The translations under genes and the position numbers were made by a program. The notes beneath the pieces were generated by a model. It worked only from the letters and a program-made list of their open reading frames with translations. It was not told where the DNA came from and searched no databases. From positions 1 to 10,855 of the forward strand of contig JAUVQP010000033.1 in the NCBI GenBank assembly GCA_030598075.1: DNA of 10,855 bases, read 5' to 3'. The stretch is from Miltoncostaeaceae bacterium. Lineage in GTDB: Bacteria; Actinomycetota; Thermoleophilia; Miltoncostaeales; Miltoncostaeaceae. Positions within the stretch are counted from its first letter, which is position 1, and the number at the start of each line of letters is the position of its first letter. Of this stretch, positions 6,134 through 10,855 are shown piece after piece.

Positions 6134-6841
6134 ATGCCCGACGAGAAACGTGGGCGCTTCCGGCTCCGCCGCGTCAGCGCCCGCCAAGCAGCCGCCATCG
6201 CTGCCGTGTGGCTCGCGGTGATGGCGGCAGCGGTCGGGATCGCGATCGGTCTCGATCGCCCGGTGGGAGGGGGCGCGCGCGACCGGGCCATGCCGATCGT
6301 CGCCGGCCCGGTGGTCGCGCCGGGCGCGGAGCTGACCGCCTCGGCCGAGGGCCTCCCCCCCATCGCCCTCGTTCTTCCCCAGAGCCTTCCCGCTGCGATC
6401 GCCACGCTGCCGCCGGAAGAGCAGGTCGCCCGCCTCCGCGAGCGCGCGGATGCGCTGCCCGGCCCCCGGCGCCTCTCGGAGCTCGGCTCGGCGCTCCAGG
6501 CGACCGGCGACACGCCCTCGGCCGAGGAGGCCTACCGCGGCGCCCTCGGCATCGAGGCGGACTACCTTGCGGCGCGCATCGGCCTGGTCATGACCGATGC
6601 GGCGTCGGGAAGCGACGGCCTCGACCGAGCGGCGCGCGCCTTCGCTCGGCTCGCACGCGAGCGGCCGCGGGAGCAGATCGTCGCCTTCAACCAGGGCTGG
6701 CTGGCGATCTACCGTCGCGATCCGGCGACGGCGGGCGCCGCCTGGTCGCGCACCGTCGCCCTTGGGGGCGAGACGCGGCTGGGGCGCACGGCGACCCAAC
6801 TCCTTCGAGCGCTTCGAGCCGGAGGGGCCCAAAGCCCCTGA
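6134..6841 (+). CDS. Membrane-anchored protein with TPR-like C-terminus
   Basis: This is a 235-residue protein. A basic N-terminus (MPDEKRGRFRLRRVSARQ) precedes one hydrophobic segment, AAAIAAVWLAVMAAAVGIAI (19-38), so it is probably a bitopic protein with its C-terminus outside. After an Ala/Pro-rich linker come helical repeats that look like tetratricopeptide units, at about 113-147 (LSELGSALQATGDTPSAEEA) and 178-210 (AFNQGWLAIYRRDPATAGAA). TPR domains mediate protein-protein contacts. An alternative ATG at 6062 would add 24 Arg/Pro-rich residues; I prefer 6134 because the extension looks non-coding and a TAnnnT hexamer precedes 6134. It is divergent from pilT, and a role in pilus assembly is possible but unproven. 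No named family is recognised. Confidence 0.7.
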   Translation: MPDEKRGRFRLRRVSARQAAAIAAVWLAVMAAAVGIAIGLDRPVGGGARDRAMPIVAGPVVAPGAELTASAEGLPPIALVLPQSLPAAIATLPPEEQVARLRERADALPGPRRLSELGSALQATGDTPSAEEAYRGALGIEADYLAARIGLVMTDAASGSDGLDRAARAFARLARERPREQIVAFNQGWLAIYRRDPATAGAAWSRTVALGGETRLGRTATQLLRALRAGGAQSP

Positions 6842-7038
6842 TCGCTTCCGTCCCGCAGGCTTCACCGGCTCCGCACCGACCCTTAACCCGGGCTTAAGCC
6901 TCCCCTGAGAGCATGCCGATGATTATAGGGCAGGACCGGAGTCCCGGTGTGAGAAGAGCTATCCCGGACGCTCGGGTCGACGTGGCGTCCGGCCATCAAG
7001 GCCGCGCACCGGAGTGCCGATCGAAGGAAGCTGAGGTC
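6842..7038. other. Intergenic region upstream of the sigma-factor promoter
   Basis: I see no convincing gene in this stretch. It contains a near-palindrome CTTAACCCGGGCTTAAG (6882-6898; the centre is slightly asymmetric) about 40 bases after the TPR-like gene, which might be a protein-binding site or a weak RNA hairpin. It also has an AT-rich patch GATGATTATAGGG (6917-6929), unusual for this DNA. Neither is followed by a T-tract. Short frames reading through this region would overlap the promoter and operators and look spurious. Confidence 0.3.
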
Positions 7039-7066
7039 TTGACTTCACGAACTGAAGTTGTAGTCT
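7039..7066 (+). promoter_or_regulatory. Sigma-70-type promoter of the sigma-factor gene
   Basis: TTGACT at 7039-7044 is a five-of-six match to the -35 consensus. TAGTCT at 7061-7066 matches the TAnnnT -10 pattern, with a 16 bp spacer. The expected start point is near 7072-7075, giving a leader of about 63 bases before the GTG at 7137. The spacer and the start point are each occupied by a LexA-type dyad. Confidence 0.6.
7048..7061. promoter_or_regulatory. Upstream LexA-like operator (imperfect)
   Basis: CGAACTGAAGTTGT matches 8 of the 10 defined bases of the Gram-positive SOS box CGAAC-N4-GTTCG. It lies wholly within the spacer and the first base of the -10. Its centre is 21 bp, about two helical turns, from the centre of the perfect box downstream, so two LexA dimers would bind the same face of the DNA. 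It also sits within a separate dyad, ACTTCA-N5-TGAAGT (7042-7058), which could have another reader. Confidence 0.45.
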
Positions 7067-7068
7067 TG

Positions 7069-7082
7069 CGAACATATGTTCG
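7069..7082. promoter_or_regulatory. Perfect LexA (SOS) operator
   Basis: CGAACATATGTTCG is a perfect palindrome matching CGAAC-N4-GTTCG, the SOS box known from Bacillus and actinobacterial LexA. The symmetry extends one more base each side to 16 bp (7068-7083). It begins three bases after the -10 and covers the expected transcription start, an ideal position for repression. LexA itself is not encoded in the window. Confidence 0.72.
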
Positions 7083-7136
7083 CGGTGCGGGCGCGGCTCG
7101 GCGCGGCCCGGTTCGTGCGTACCCGGAGGTGTGGCG

Positions 7137-8222
7137 GTGTCGGTGAAGGAACTCGTTCGCAACGATGAGGTGCAGGCTCTGCTTGCCCGGGGCCAGGAGC
7201 AGGGCTTCCTCAGCTTCGACGAGGTCGCGCAGTCCGTCGAGGGCATCGACGTCGACGGCTCGGGAGCCGAGGACCTCTACCGCCACCTCGACGAGCTCGG
7301 GGTCGAGCTCATCGAGGCCGGCGAGGCACGCGAGCGCACCGCCAAGATCAACGAGGAGCGGGACCGTCCGCCGCGGCGGCTGAACCTCAAGGCCGACACC
7401 AGCACGGACTCGCTCCAGCTGTTCCTGAAGGACGTGGGAAGGGTCCCGCTCCTGACGGCTCCGCAGGAGGTTGAGCTGGCGAAGGCCATCGAGCTGGGCG
7501 ACCTCGGCGCCAAGAGGCAGATGGTCGAGGCCAATCTTCGGCTCGTCGTCTCGATCGCGAAGAACTACCGCAATCAGGGGCTGGCGTTCCTCGACCTCAT
7601 CCAGGAGGGCACGCTCGGGCTCGTGCGCGCGGCCGAGAAGTTCGACTACCGCAAGGGGTACAAGTTCTCCACGTACGCCACGTGGTGGATCCGCCAGGCG
7701 GTTGCCCGCGCGATCGCCGACAAGGGCCGCACCATCCGCATGCCGGTTCACGTCGTCGAGAAGCTCAACAAGATCAACCGCGCCGAGCGCAAGCTCGTCA
7801 GCGAGCTGGGTCGGGAACCCTCCATGGCGGAGATCGCCGACGCCGTCAAGCTGCCCGAGAGCGAGGTCGAGTCGATCAAGCGCAGCGCGCAGACCCCGGT
7901 GTCGCTCGAGAAGCCCGTCGGGGACGACGAGGAGTCCGAGTTCGGTCAGTTCCTCGCGGACGAGAAGGCCCCGGCCCCCGACAACGCGGCCGAGGCGGTA
8001 CTCCGCACCGAGGCGCTGCACGACGTGCTCAACTCGCTCAGCTACCGCGAGCGGCGCGTTCTGGAGCTTCGCTACGGCTTGGGCGGCGAGCACCCGCGCA
8101 CGCTCGACGAGGTGGGTCGAACCTTCAACGTCACCCGCGAGCGCATCCGCCAGATCGAGAACCAGTCGCTGCAGAAGCTGGCCGGCCTCGCCGAGGCCCA
8201 GCGCCTGCGCGAGGTGGCCTAG
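7137..8222 (+). CDS. rpoD: Principal-type RNA polymerase sigma factor (sigma-70 group 1/2)
   Basis: This protein of about 361 residues directs RNA polymerase to housekeeping-type promoters. In order it has a region 1.1-like N-terminus (VKELVRNDEVQALLARGQEQ), region 1.2 (SLQLFLKDVGRVPLLTAPQE, about 92-111), region 2 with ANLRLVVSIAKNYRNQGL, FLDLIQEG and YKFSTYATWWIRQAV (about 132-190), region 3 with GRTIRMPVHVVE (about 197-208) and region 4 with TLDEVGRTFNVTRERIRQIE (about 322-341). The region 1.1-like part favours group 1; the end, QSLQKLAGLAEAQRLREVA, differs from the usual HPSRSxxLRD tail of HrdB/SigA. GTG codons occur in frame at 7131, 7137 and 7143. GGAGG at 7125-7129 touches 7131 but is seven bases from 7137, so I chose 7137. 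Expression is probably LexA-controlled. It could be the housekeeping factor or a close paralogue. Confidence 0.92.
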   Translation: MSVKELVRNDEVQALLARGQEQGFLSFDEVAQSVEGIDVDGSGAEDLYRHLDELGVELIEAGEARERTAKINEERDRPPRRLNLKADTSTDSLQLFLKDVGRVPLLTAPQEVELAKAIELGDLGAKRQMVEANLRLVVSIAKNYRNQGLAFLDLIQEGTLGLVRAAEKFDYRKGYKFSTYATWWIRQAVARAIADKGRTIRMPVHVVEKLNKINRAERKLVSELGREPSMAEIADAVKLPESEVESIKRSAQTPVSLEKPVGDDEESEFGQFLADEKAPAPDNAAEAVLRTEALHDVLNSLSYRERRVLELRYGLGGEHPRTLDEVGRTFNVTRERIRQIENQSLQKLAGLAEAQRLREVA

Positions 8223-8233
8223 CCACAGCCAAA

Positions 8234-8255
8234 GGGTCCGACGATCGTCGGACCC
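8234..8255 (+). terminator. Perfect 22 bp palindrome after the sigma gene, likely terminator
   Basis: GGGTCCGACGA and its exact inverted copy TCGTCGGACCC abut, 11 bases after the sigma-factor TAG. The RNA would form a strong GC-rich hairpin with a tetraloop from the central bases. A GC-rich stretch follows instead of a T-tract, as in many high-G+C actinobacterial terminators. Confidence 0.55.
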
Positions 8256-8264
8256 CGCCCACCC

Positions 8265-8287
8265 CGAGCCCCGCATTCCGGGGCTCG
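8265..8287 (+). terminator. Second tandem hairpin after the sigma gene
   Basis: CGAGCCCCG and CGGGGCTCG form a perfect 9 bp stem around the loop CATTC, 9 bases after the first hairpin. There is no T-tract. The tandem arrangement suggests a two-step terminator or a 3'-end protection element for the sigma-factor mRNA. Confidence 0.45.
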
Positions 8288-8322
8288 TCGGGTTGCCCCA
8301 GGGCTTTCGGTCGGCCGCGGCC

Positions 8323-8328
8323 TAGACT
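8323..8328 (+). promoter_or_regulatory. Putative -10 of a leaderless promoter for the small membrane protein
   Basis: TAGACT fits TAnnnT and is followed by GGGGTCG and ATG 8336. The seven-base gap puts the transcription start at the start codon. No Shine-Dalgarno sequence is present; GGGG lies too close to act as one. No good -35 is found at the normal distance. Confidence 0.4.
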
Positions 8329-8335
8329 GGGGTCG

Positions 8336-8506
8336 ATGGGTTTCGAGAAGGACGACCCGCCCCGGCTCGAGGATCCCGAGGACATCGAGAGGGCACGCCA
8401 GAGCCTCCGCCGGATCGAGGACGTTCGCCGCCGTGCGCTTCGCTGGACCTACGCGGTCCTCACGGTCCTCGTCATCGTGGTGATCGTCCTGGCCTACACG
8501 CGCTGA
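8336..8506 (+). CDS. Small protein with C-terminal membrane anchor (56 aa)
   Basis: MGFEKDDPPRLEDPEDIERA starts a highly charged cytosolic helix of about 36 residues (Asp/Glu first, then Arg). It is followed by one hydrophobic segment, WTYAVLTVLVIVVIVLAY (37-54), and only Thr-Arg before the stop. This is tail-anchored topology: no signal peptide and a single membrane span at the extreme C-terminus, which must be inserted after translation. Coding potential is supported by the clean charge segregation, an in-frame ATG behind a TAnnnT hexamer and a one-base gap to the MOSC gene, suggesting a two-gene operon. It is not recognised as a named family. It may recruit the MOSC protein or another partner to the membrane, but that is a guess. 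Confidence 0.7.
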   Translation: MGFEKDDPPRLEDPEDIERARQSLRRIEDVRRRALRWTYAVLTVLVIVVIVLAYTR

Positions 8507-8507
8507 C

Positions 8508-9290
8508 GTGCCGGCACGCGAGCCCGTCGGGATCGTGTCGGATCTCTGGCGCTACCCGGTCAAGTCCTTCGGAGGCGAGCGCCTGCGCGCGGCCTTCGTG
8601 GGGCCCTTCGGCGTCCTGGGAGATCGCCGCCATGCGGTCATGGGCGAGGACGGCCACGCGATCTCGGCGCGCCGCAAACACGCGATGCTCGCCTTCAAGG
8701 CCCGCTACTCCGCTTCCGAGTCGGCCGAGGGCATCGAGGTCGTCGCGCCCGGCGACCGCTTCTTCACCTGGGACGACCCCTCCCTTGCCGAGCGCCTCTC
8801 GCGCGCGCTGGACCAGGGGGTGACGCTGGCGAGAAGCGCGGCCGCCCTCCACGACGCCGCCCCCGTTCACATCGTGACCACGGCCTCGCTCGCCGCGGCC
8901 GCCGCATGGACCCCGGGCGAGGACATCGACGTGCGACGCTTTCGGCCCAACGTCGTCATCGAGCCCGACGGCCGCGAACCCGACGACGAGGGCTCCTGGC
9001 CGGGGCGCACCCTGGCCGTCGGGGACGCCGGACCCCGGCTCGCGATCGTCTCCCCCACCGAGCGATGCGCGGTCACCACGATCGAGCCCGACACGCTCGA
9101 GCGCGACGACCGTGTGCTCGCGGGACTCGCCCGCGACCGCGAGAACCTGTTCGGCGTCTACGCCCGCGTCGTGCGGCCGGGATGGATCCGGGTCGGCGAC
9201 GCGGTGCACGCCGTGCCTGCCGAAGGGAGCCAAGCCCCCACGTCGGCCGAGGTGGTTGACGCGGACCGCCCGAATCGTGCAAACTGGTAG
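8508..9290 (+). CDS. MOSC-domain protein, mARC/YcbX-like
   Basis: This 260-residue protein has an N-terminal MOSC_N beta-barrel (VSDLWRYPVKSFGGERL, 10-26; GVLGDRRHAVM, 35-45) followed by a MOSC domain with RRFRPNVVIE (143-152) and SPTERCAVTTIEPDT (182-196). In mARC and YcbX proteins a cysteine in an RCxxTT context binds the molybdenum of the cofactor; Cys187 is in that position, so the protein is probably a molybdenum-cofactor enzyme reducing N-hydroxylated compounds. No ferredoxin domain is fused, so a separate electron donor is needed. The GTG start is one base after the stop of the small membrane protein gene and has no Shine-Dalgarno, consistent with coupling. The last 12 codons overlap what looks like the promoter of tRNA-fMet. 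Confidence 0.85.
   Translation: MPAREPVGIVSDLWRYPVKSFGGERLRAAFVGPFGVLGDRRHAVMGEDGHAISARRKHAMLAFKARYSASESAEGIEVVAPGDRFFTWDDPSLAERLSRALDQGVTLARSAAALHDAAPVHIVTTASLAAAAAWTPGEDIDVRRFRPNVVIEPDGREPDDEGSWPGRTLAVGDAGPRLAIVSPTERCAVTTIEPDTLERDDRVLAGLARDRENLFGVYARVVRPGWIRVGDAVHAVPAEGSQAPTSAEVVDADRPNRANW
9256..9285 (+). promoter_or_regulatory. Putative tRNA-fMet promoter inside the MOSC gene
   Basis: TTGACG (9256-9261) is followed by an 18 bp spacer and CAAACT (9280-9285), which keeps the A at position 2 and the T at position 6 of the -10. The start would fall near 9291-9293, giving a 5' leader of 5 to 7 bases before the mature tRNA, as is usual for single tRNA genes. The whole promoter lies in the 3' end of the MOSC reading frame. 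Confidence 0.5.
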
Positions 9291-9297
9291 ATCACGC

Positions 9298-9371
<74 letters not shown>

Positions 9372-9376
9372 TTGAC

Positions 9377-9406
9377 AAAGGCCCTGGAAGCAGGGCCTTT
9401 TTCTTT
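9377..9406 (+). terminator. Rho-independent terminator of tRNA-fMet
   Basis: AAAGGCCCTG and CAGGGCCTTT form a perfect 10 bp stem with a GAAG tetraloop, followed by TTCTTT. This is the only hairpin in the window with a proper T-tract. Confidence 0.9.
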
Positions 9407-9429
9407 GCCTCGCCGCGCCCGCGCGAGGC
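9407..9429. other. Hairpin abutting the tRNA terminator
   Basis: GCCTCGC (9407-9413) and GCGAGGC (9423-9429) can form a 7 bp stem with a GC-rich loop. It begins on the base after the T-tract and may be a fail-safe second terminator or, on the other strand, part of a bidirectional end. Confidence 0.35.
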
Positions 9430-9628
9430 GCTTTCGGCCGCCGTTACGCTACGGACAGAGCGTGTGCCTTCGGGAGCCGCTGCCCGTACCGGGCGCGTAC
9501 GAGATCGAGTTGAAGCGGCTGGCGCGGGTTGGGGCACCCCCGCTCGCGAGGGGCGGGGGCTTCGCGGAGGGCGCCGTTGGAGACGCCCGACGACCTGGGG
9601 CGCTCCCGTGAGGATCGGTCGGCGTAGC
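9430..9628. other. GC-rich stretch with potential RNA structure, no convincing gene
   Basis: No protein family is recognisable here. A frame from about GTG 9462 to TGA 9609-9611 would encode 49 residues, but it lacks a ribosome-binding site and has no supporting pattern. The DNA can fold strongly: CCCCCGC (9537-9543) pairs with GCGGGGG (9553-9559), enclosing the palindrome CTCGCGAG (9543-9550), and GGGCG pairs with CGCCC a little downstream. It could be an unrecognised structured RNA, a remnant of a mobile element next to the tRNA, or simply spacer. Confidence 0.25.
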
Positions 9629-9657
9629 TTGGTCTGCGCTCGTCACGGCGGTAGCGT
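9629..9657 (+). promoter_or_regulatory. Putative pncA promoter
   Basis: TTGGTC (9629-9634), a 17 bp spacer and TAGCGT (9652-9657) form a plausible sigma-70-type promoter. The start near 9664-9666 would leave a leader of about 25 bases containing the GAGG ribosome-binding site at 9679-9682. The -35 matches only TTG and the -10 only TAnnnT, so the call is moderate. Confidence 0.35.
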
Positions 9658-9689
9658 GGCGAGGGAGACGGTCGGGGCGAGGACCGGAC

Positions 9690-10256
9690 GTGGCTACGGC
9701 GCTGCTGATCATCGATTTCCAGAACGACTTCACGCCGGGCGGGGCCTTGCCCGTGGCCGATGGCGACGCGATCGCAGGGCCCGTGCAGCGGCTTGCGGAC
9801 GCGCTCGATGTGGTCGCTGCGACCCGGGATTGGCATCCGGCGGATCACAGCTCGTTCGAGCCGTACGGCGGGCCCTGGCCGGTCCACTGCGTCCGTGACA
9901 CCCACGGGGCGGAGTTCCACCCGGCGATGGCGGAGATCGAGATCGATGCCGTGATCAGCAAGGGGGTCGACCGTGACGATCCCGGATACAGCGGCTTCGC
10001 GGGCACGGAGCTGGCCGGGCTGCTGCGCAACCGAGATGCTGAGGACGTGTTCGTCGTCGGCTTGGCGACCGAGTACTGCGTTCGCGTATCGGCGATCGAT
10101 GCGGTGCGCGAGGAACTCGAGGTGACGCTCGTCGAGGACGGCACGCGCGGCCTCGAGGTCCACAAGGGCGACGTCGCGCGCGCGATCGAAGAGATGCGGG
10201 CGGCGGGAGCGCGGGTGGCCCAGTCGGCGGACGTGCTTGCCGCCGTCGGGCGCTAA
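9690..10256 (+). CDS. pncA: Nicotinamidase (isochorismatase-like hydrolase)
   Basis: This 188-residue cytosolic enzyme deamidates nicotinamide to nicotinate and ammonia in NAD salvage (Preiss-Handler route). The catalytic triad is visible: Asp9 in LIIDFQNDF, Lys91 in VISKGVDR and Cys130 in VGLATEYCV. Metal-binding residues are expected from Asp47, His49 and His53 in RDWHPADH and His66 in WPVHC. WPVHCVRDTHGAEFHP is typical of true nicotinamidases rather than other isochorismatase-like hydrolases. Length fits the family (about 185-215). The start is GTG 9690, with GAGG seven bases upstream. It stands alone: no nicotinate phosphoribosyltransferase gene is adjacent in the window. Confidence 0.93.
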   Translation: MATALLIIDFQNDFTPGGALPVADGDAIAGPVQRLADALDVVAATRDWHPADHSSFEPYGGPWPVHCVRDTHGAEFHPAMAEIEIDAVISKGVDRDDPGYSGFAGTELAGLLRNRDAEDVFVVGLATEYCVRVSAIDAVREELEVTLVEDGTRGLEVHKGDVARAIEEMRAAGARVAQSADVLAAVGR

Positions 10257-10269
10257 TCGAGGAGGCGGG

Positions 10270-10491
10270 ATGCTGAGACGCCGTGCGCCGTCGGCGGTGC
10301 CGGCTTCAGCCGTCATGCTGGTTGCGGCCGCCTACTCAGGAGAGAGGCAGAGCGACACCGGCGACGCCACCGACAGCAGGGCCTCCGCTGCGCCCCCAAC
10401 GACCGTCACCACGACCATCGACGTCGACGGCGGGCCCGAGCGCTTGGCGATCACGCCGGACGGCGCCTCGTCGAGCATCGCGAGGTGGTAA
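10270..10491 (+). pseudogene. Truncated YVTN-type beta-propeller (lipo)protein gene
   Basis: A good ribosome-binding site, GAGGAGG (10259-10265), lies four bases before the ATG, 13 bp after pncA. The 73-residue product has a basic start (MLRRRAP), a short hydrophobic stretch ending LVAAAYSGE, a Ser/Thr/Ala-rich linker, then TIDVDGGPERLAITPDG, the start of a YVTN-type beta-propeller repeat (family pattern: V-x-G-G-P-x-x-x-A-x-T-P-D-G). The propeller needs several such repeats, but the frame stops after SSSIARW. Tyr22 stands where a lipoprotein cysteine would be expected; a single TGC-to-TAC change would explain this. I read it as a dead gene fragment of a secreted binding or surface protein. 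No further repeat was found in the other frames downstream. Confidence 0.6.
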
Positions 10492-10527
10492 TCGGCCGCG
10501 GCGACTACCGAGCGTCGTTTGTACCCA

Positions 10528-10664
10528 CTACCCCCCAGGAGCGAGCGGATACCGGCTTTCCGCGGGGATTTCTTTCGCCGAGCGCAGCTTCGGCCGGTGC
10601 TCCGGCGGGGTATGGCGCAGAAGGCGAGCAGGTCCTCCTCGGCGCCCGAGAGCAGCTCCGCCAC
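10528..10664 (-). pseudogene. IS256-family transposase C-terminal remnant, frameshifted
   Basis: On the minus strand, positions 10664-10608 encode VAELLSGAEEDLLAFCAIP. After a frame change at a run of four C, positions 10608-10528 encode PPEHRPKLRSAKEIPAE and end at a stop. Joined, they resemble the conserved IS256/Mutator transposase segment that I recall as AEEDLLAFYAFPxEHWRKLRS. The expected TNPLER continuation is missing, so there is a frameshift plus further loss. No terminal inverted repeats or target duplications were identified, and the catalytic DDE region is not seen in the 190 bases upstream on that strand. This is a decayed, immobile insertion-sequence relic. Confidence 0.6.
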
Positions 10665-10855
10665 CCGCGTCCGTCGCGACCGGCTCCCCCGCCCTGCTCC
10701 GCAGGACCACGGTCAACGCCACGGGTGGCCGCAGGACACCGAGAGAGCGCCTCGTGATCCGAGCACGTCAGCGCTCGCTCGTCCCCGCCCTCCTGCCGCG
10801 AGCGACGAGCCGACGAGCCGTCTTCGGTCCGAGGTCGCCGACCAGGGCGCCGATG
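10665..10855. other. Unassigned DNA at the right edge
   Basis: No gene can be supported. On the minus strand a frame from the window edge encodes IGALVGDLGPKTARRLVARG and stops at 10768-10770; it could be the C-terminal end of a gene beyond the window or more transposase debris in a shifted frame. No tRNA, hairpin with T-tract or inverted repeat pair was seen. Confidence 0.2.

Noticed and set aside
6913..7146. Plus-strand frame of 77 codons upstream of the sigma gene
   Set aside because: It runs through the promoter, both LexA-type boxes and the sigma ribosome-binding site, and has no family motif.
9462..9611. 49-residue plus-strand frame between the tRNA and pncA
   Set aside because: It has a GTG start with no ribosome-binding site, an Arg/Gly/Ala-rich composition expected of non-coding GC-rich DNA, and strong secondary structure in its second half.
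9444..10316. Long minus-strand frame across pncA
   Set aside because: It is antisense to the nicotinamidase, whose catalytic triad is intact on the plus strand, and has no recognisable motif.

Overview
The window is about 70% G+C, densely packed and uses GTG starts freely. It reads as chromosomal DNA of a high-G+C Gram-positive bacterium, most likely a deep-branching actinobacterium (Thermoleophilia-like). The clues are a paired set of Get3/ArsA-type ATPases like the mycobacterial Rv3679/Rv3680 pair, a Gram-positive-type LexA box (CGAACATATGTTCG), a principal-type sigma factor with an unusual C-terminal tail, several apparently leaderless genes, and an actinobacterial-style initiator tRNA without an encoded CCA. 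The lineage is an inference from these features; no similarity search was possible.

Layout. 1-143: end of an unidentified upstream reading frame with a CxxCxxC motif. 100-2267: two translationally coupled Get3/ArsA-like ATPases. 2284-3426 (minus): GT4-type glycosyltransferase, convergent with the ATPases. 3427-3537: divergent intergenic region in which both flanking genes have TACGAT six bases before their ATG. 3538-4437: class I methyltransferase. 4447-4821 (minus): HxlR-type regulator. 4878-6029 (minus): PilT-type retraction ATPase, divergent from a membrane-anchored TPR-like protein (6134-6841). 6842-7136: 295 bp regulatory region carrying a promoter with two LexA-type operators. 7137-8222: principal-type sigma factor, followed by two hairpins. 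8336-8506: 56-residue protein with a C-terminal membrane segment, followed one base later by a MOSC-domain protein (8508-9290). 9298-9371: initiator tRNA-fMet, whose promoter appears to lie inside the MOSC reading frame, followed by a textbook terminator. 9430-9628: GC-rich, structured, no convincing gene. 9690-10256: nicotinamidase. 10270-10855: decaying DNA with a truncated beta-propeller lipoprotein gene and a frameshifted IS256-family transposase remnant.

How the parts fit. Most genes are housekeeping or accessory singletons rather than one operon. Two points stand out. First, the sigma-factor promoter carries two LexA-like boxes, one near-consensus and one a perfect palindrome, 21 bp apart; one lies between -35 and -10 and the other covers the expected transcription start. 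This suggests that the level of a principal-type sigma factor is tied to the SOS response. Second, the ATPase pair belongs to the Get3 fold, whose eukaryotic members deliver tail-anchored membrane proteins, and the same window encodes a small protein with exactly tail-anchored topology. Any link between the two is inference only.
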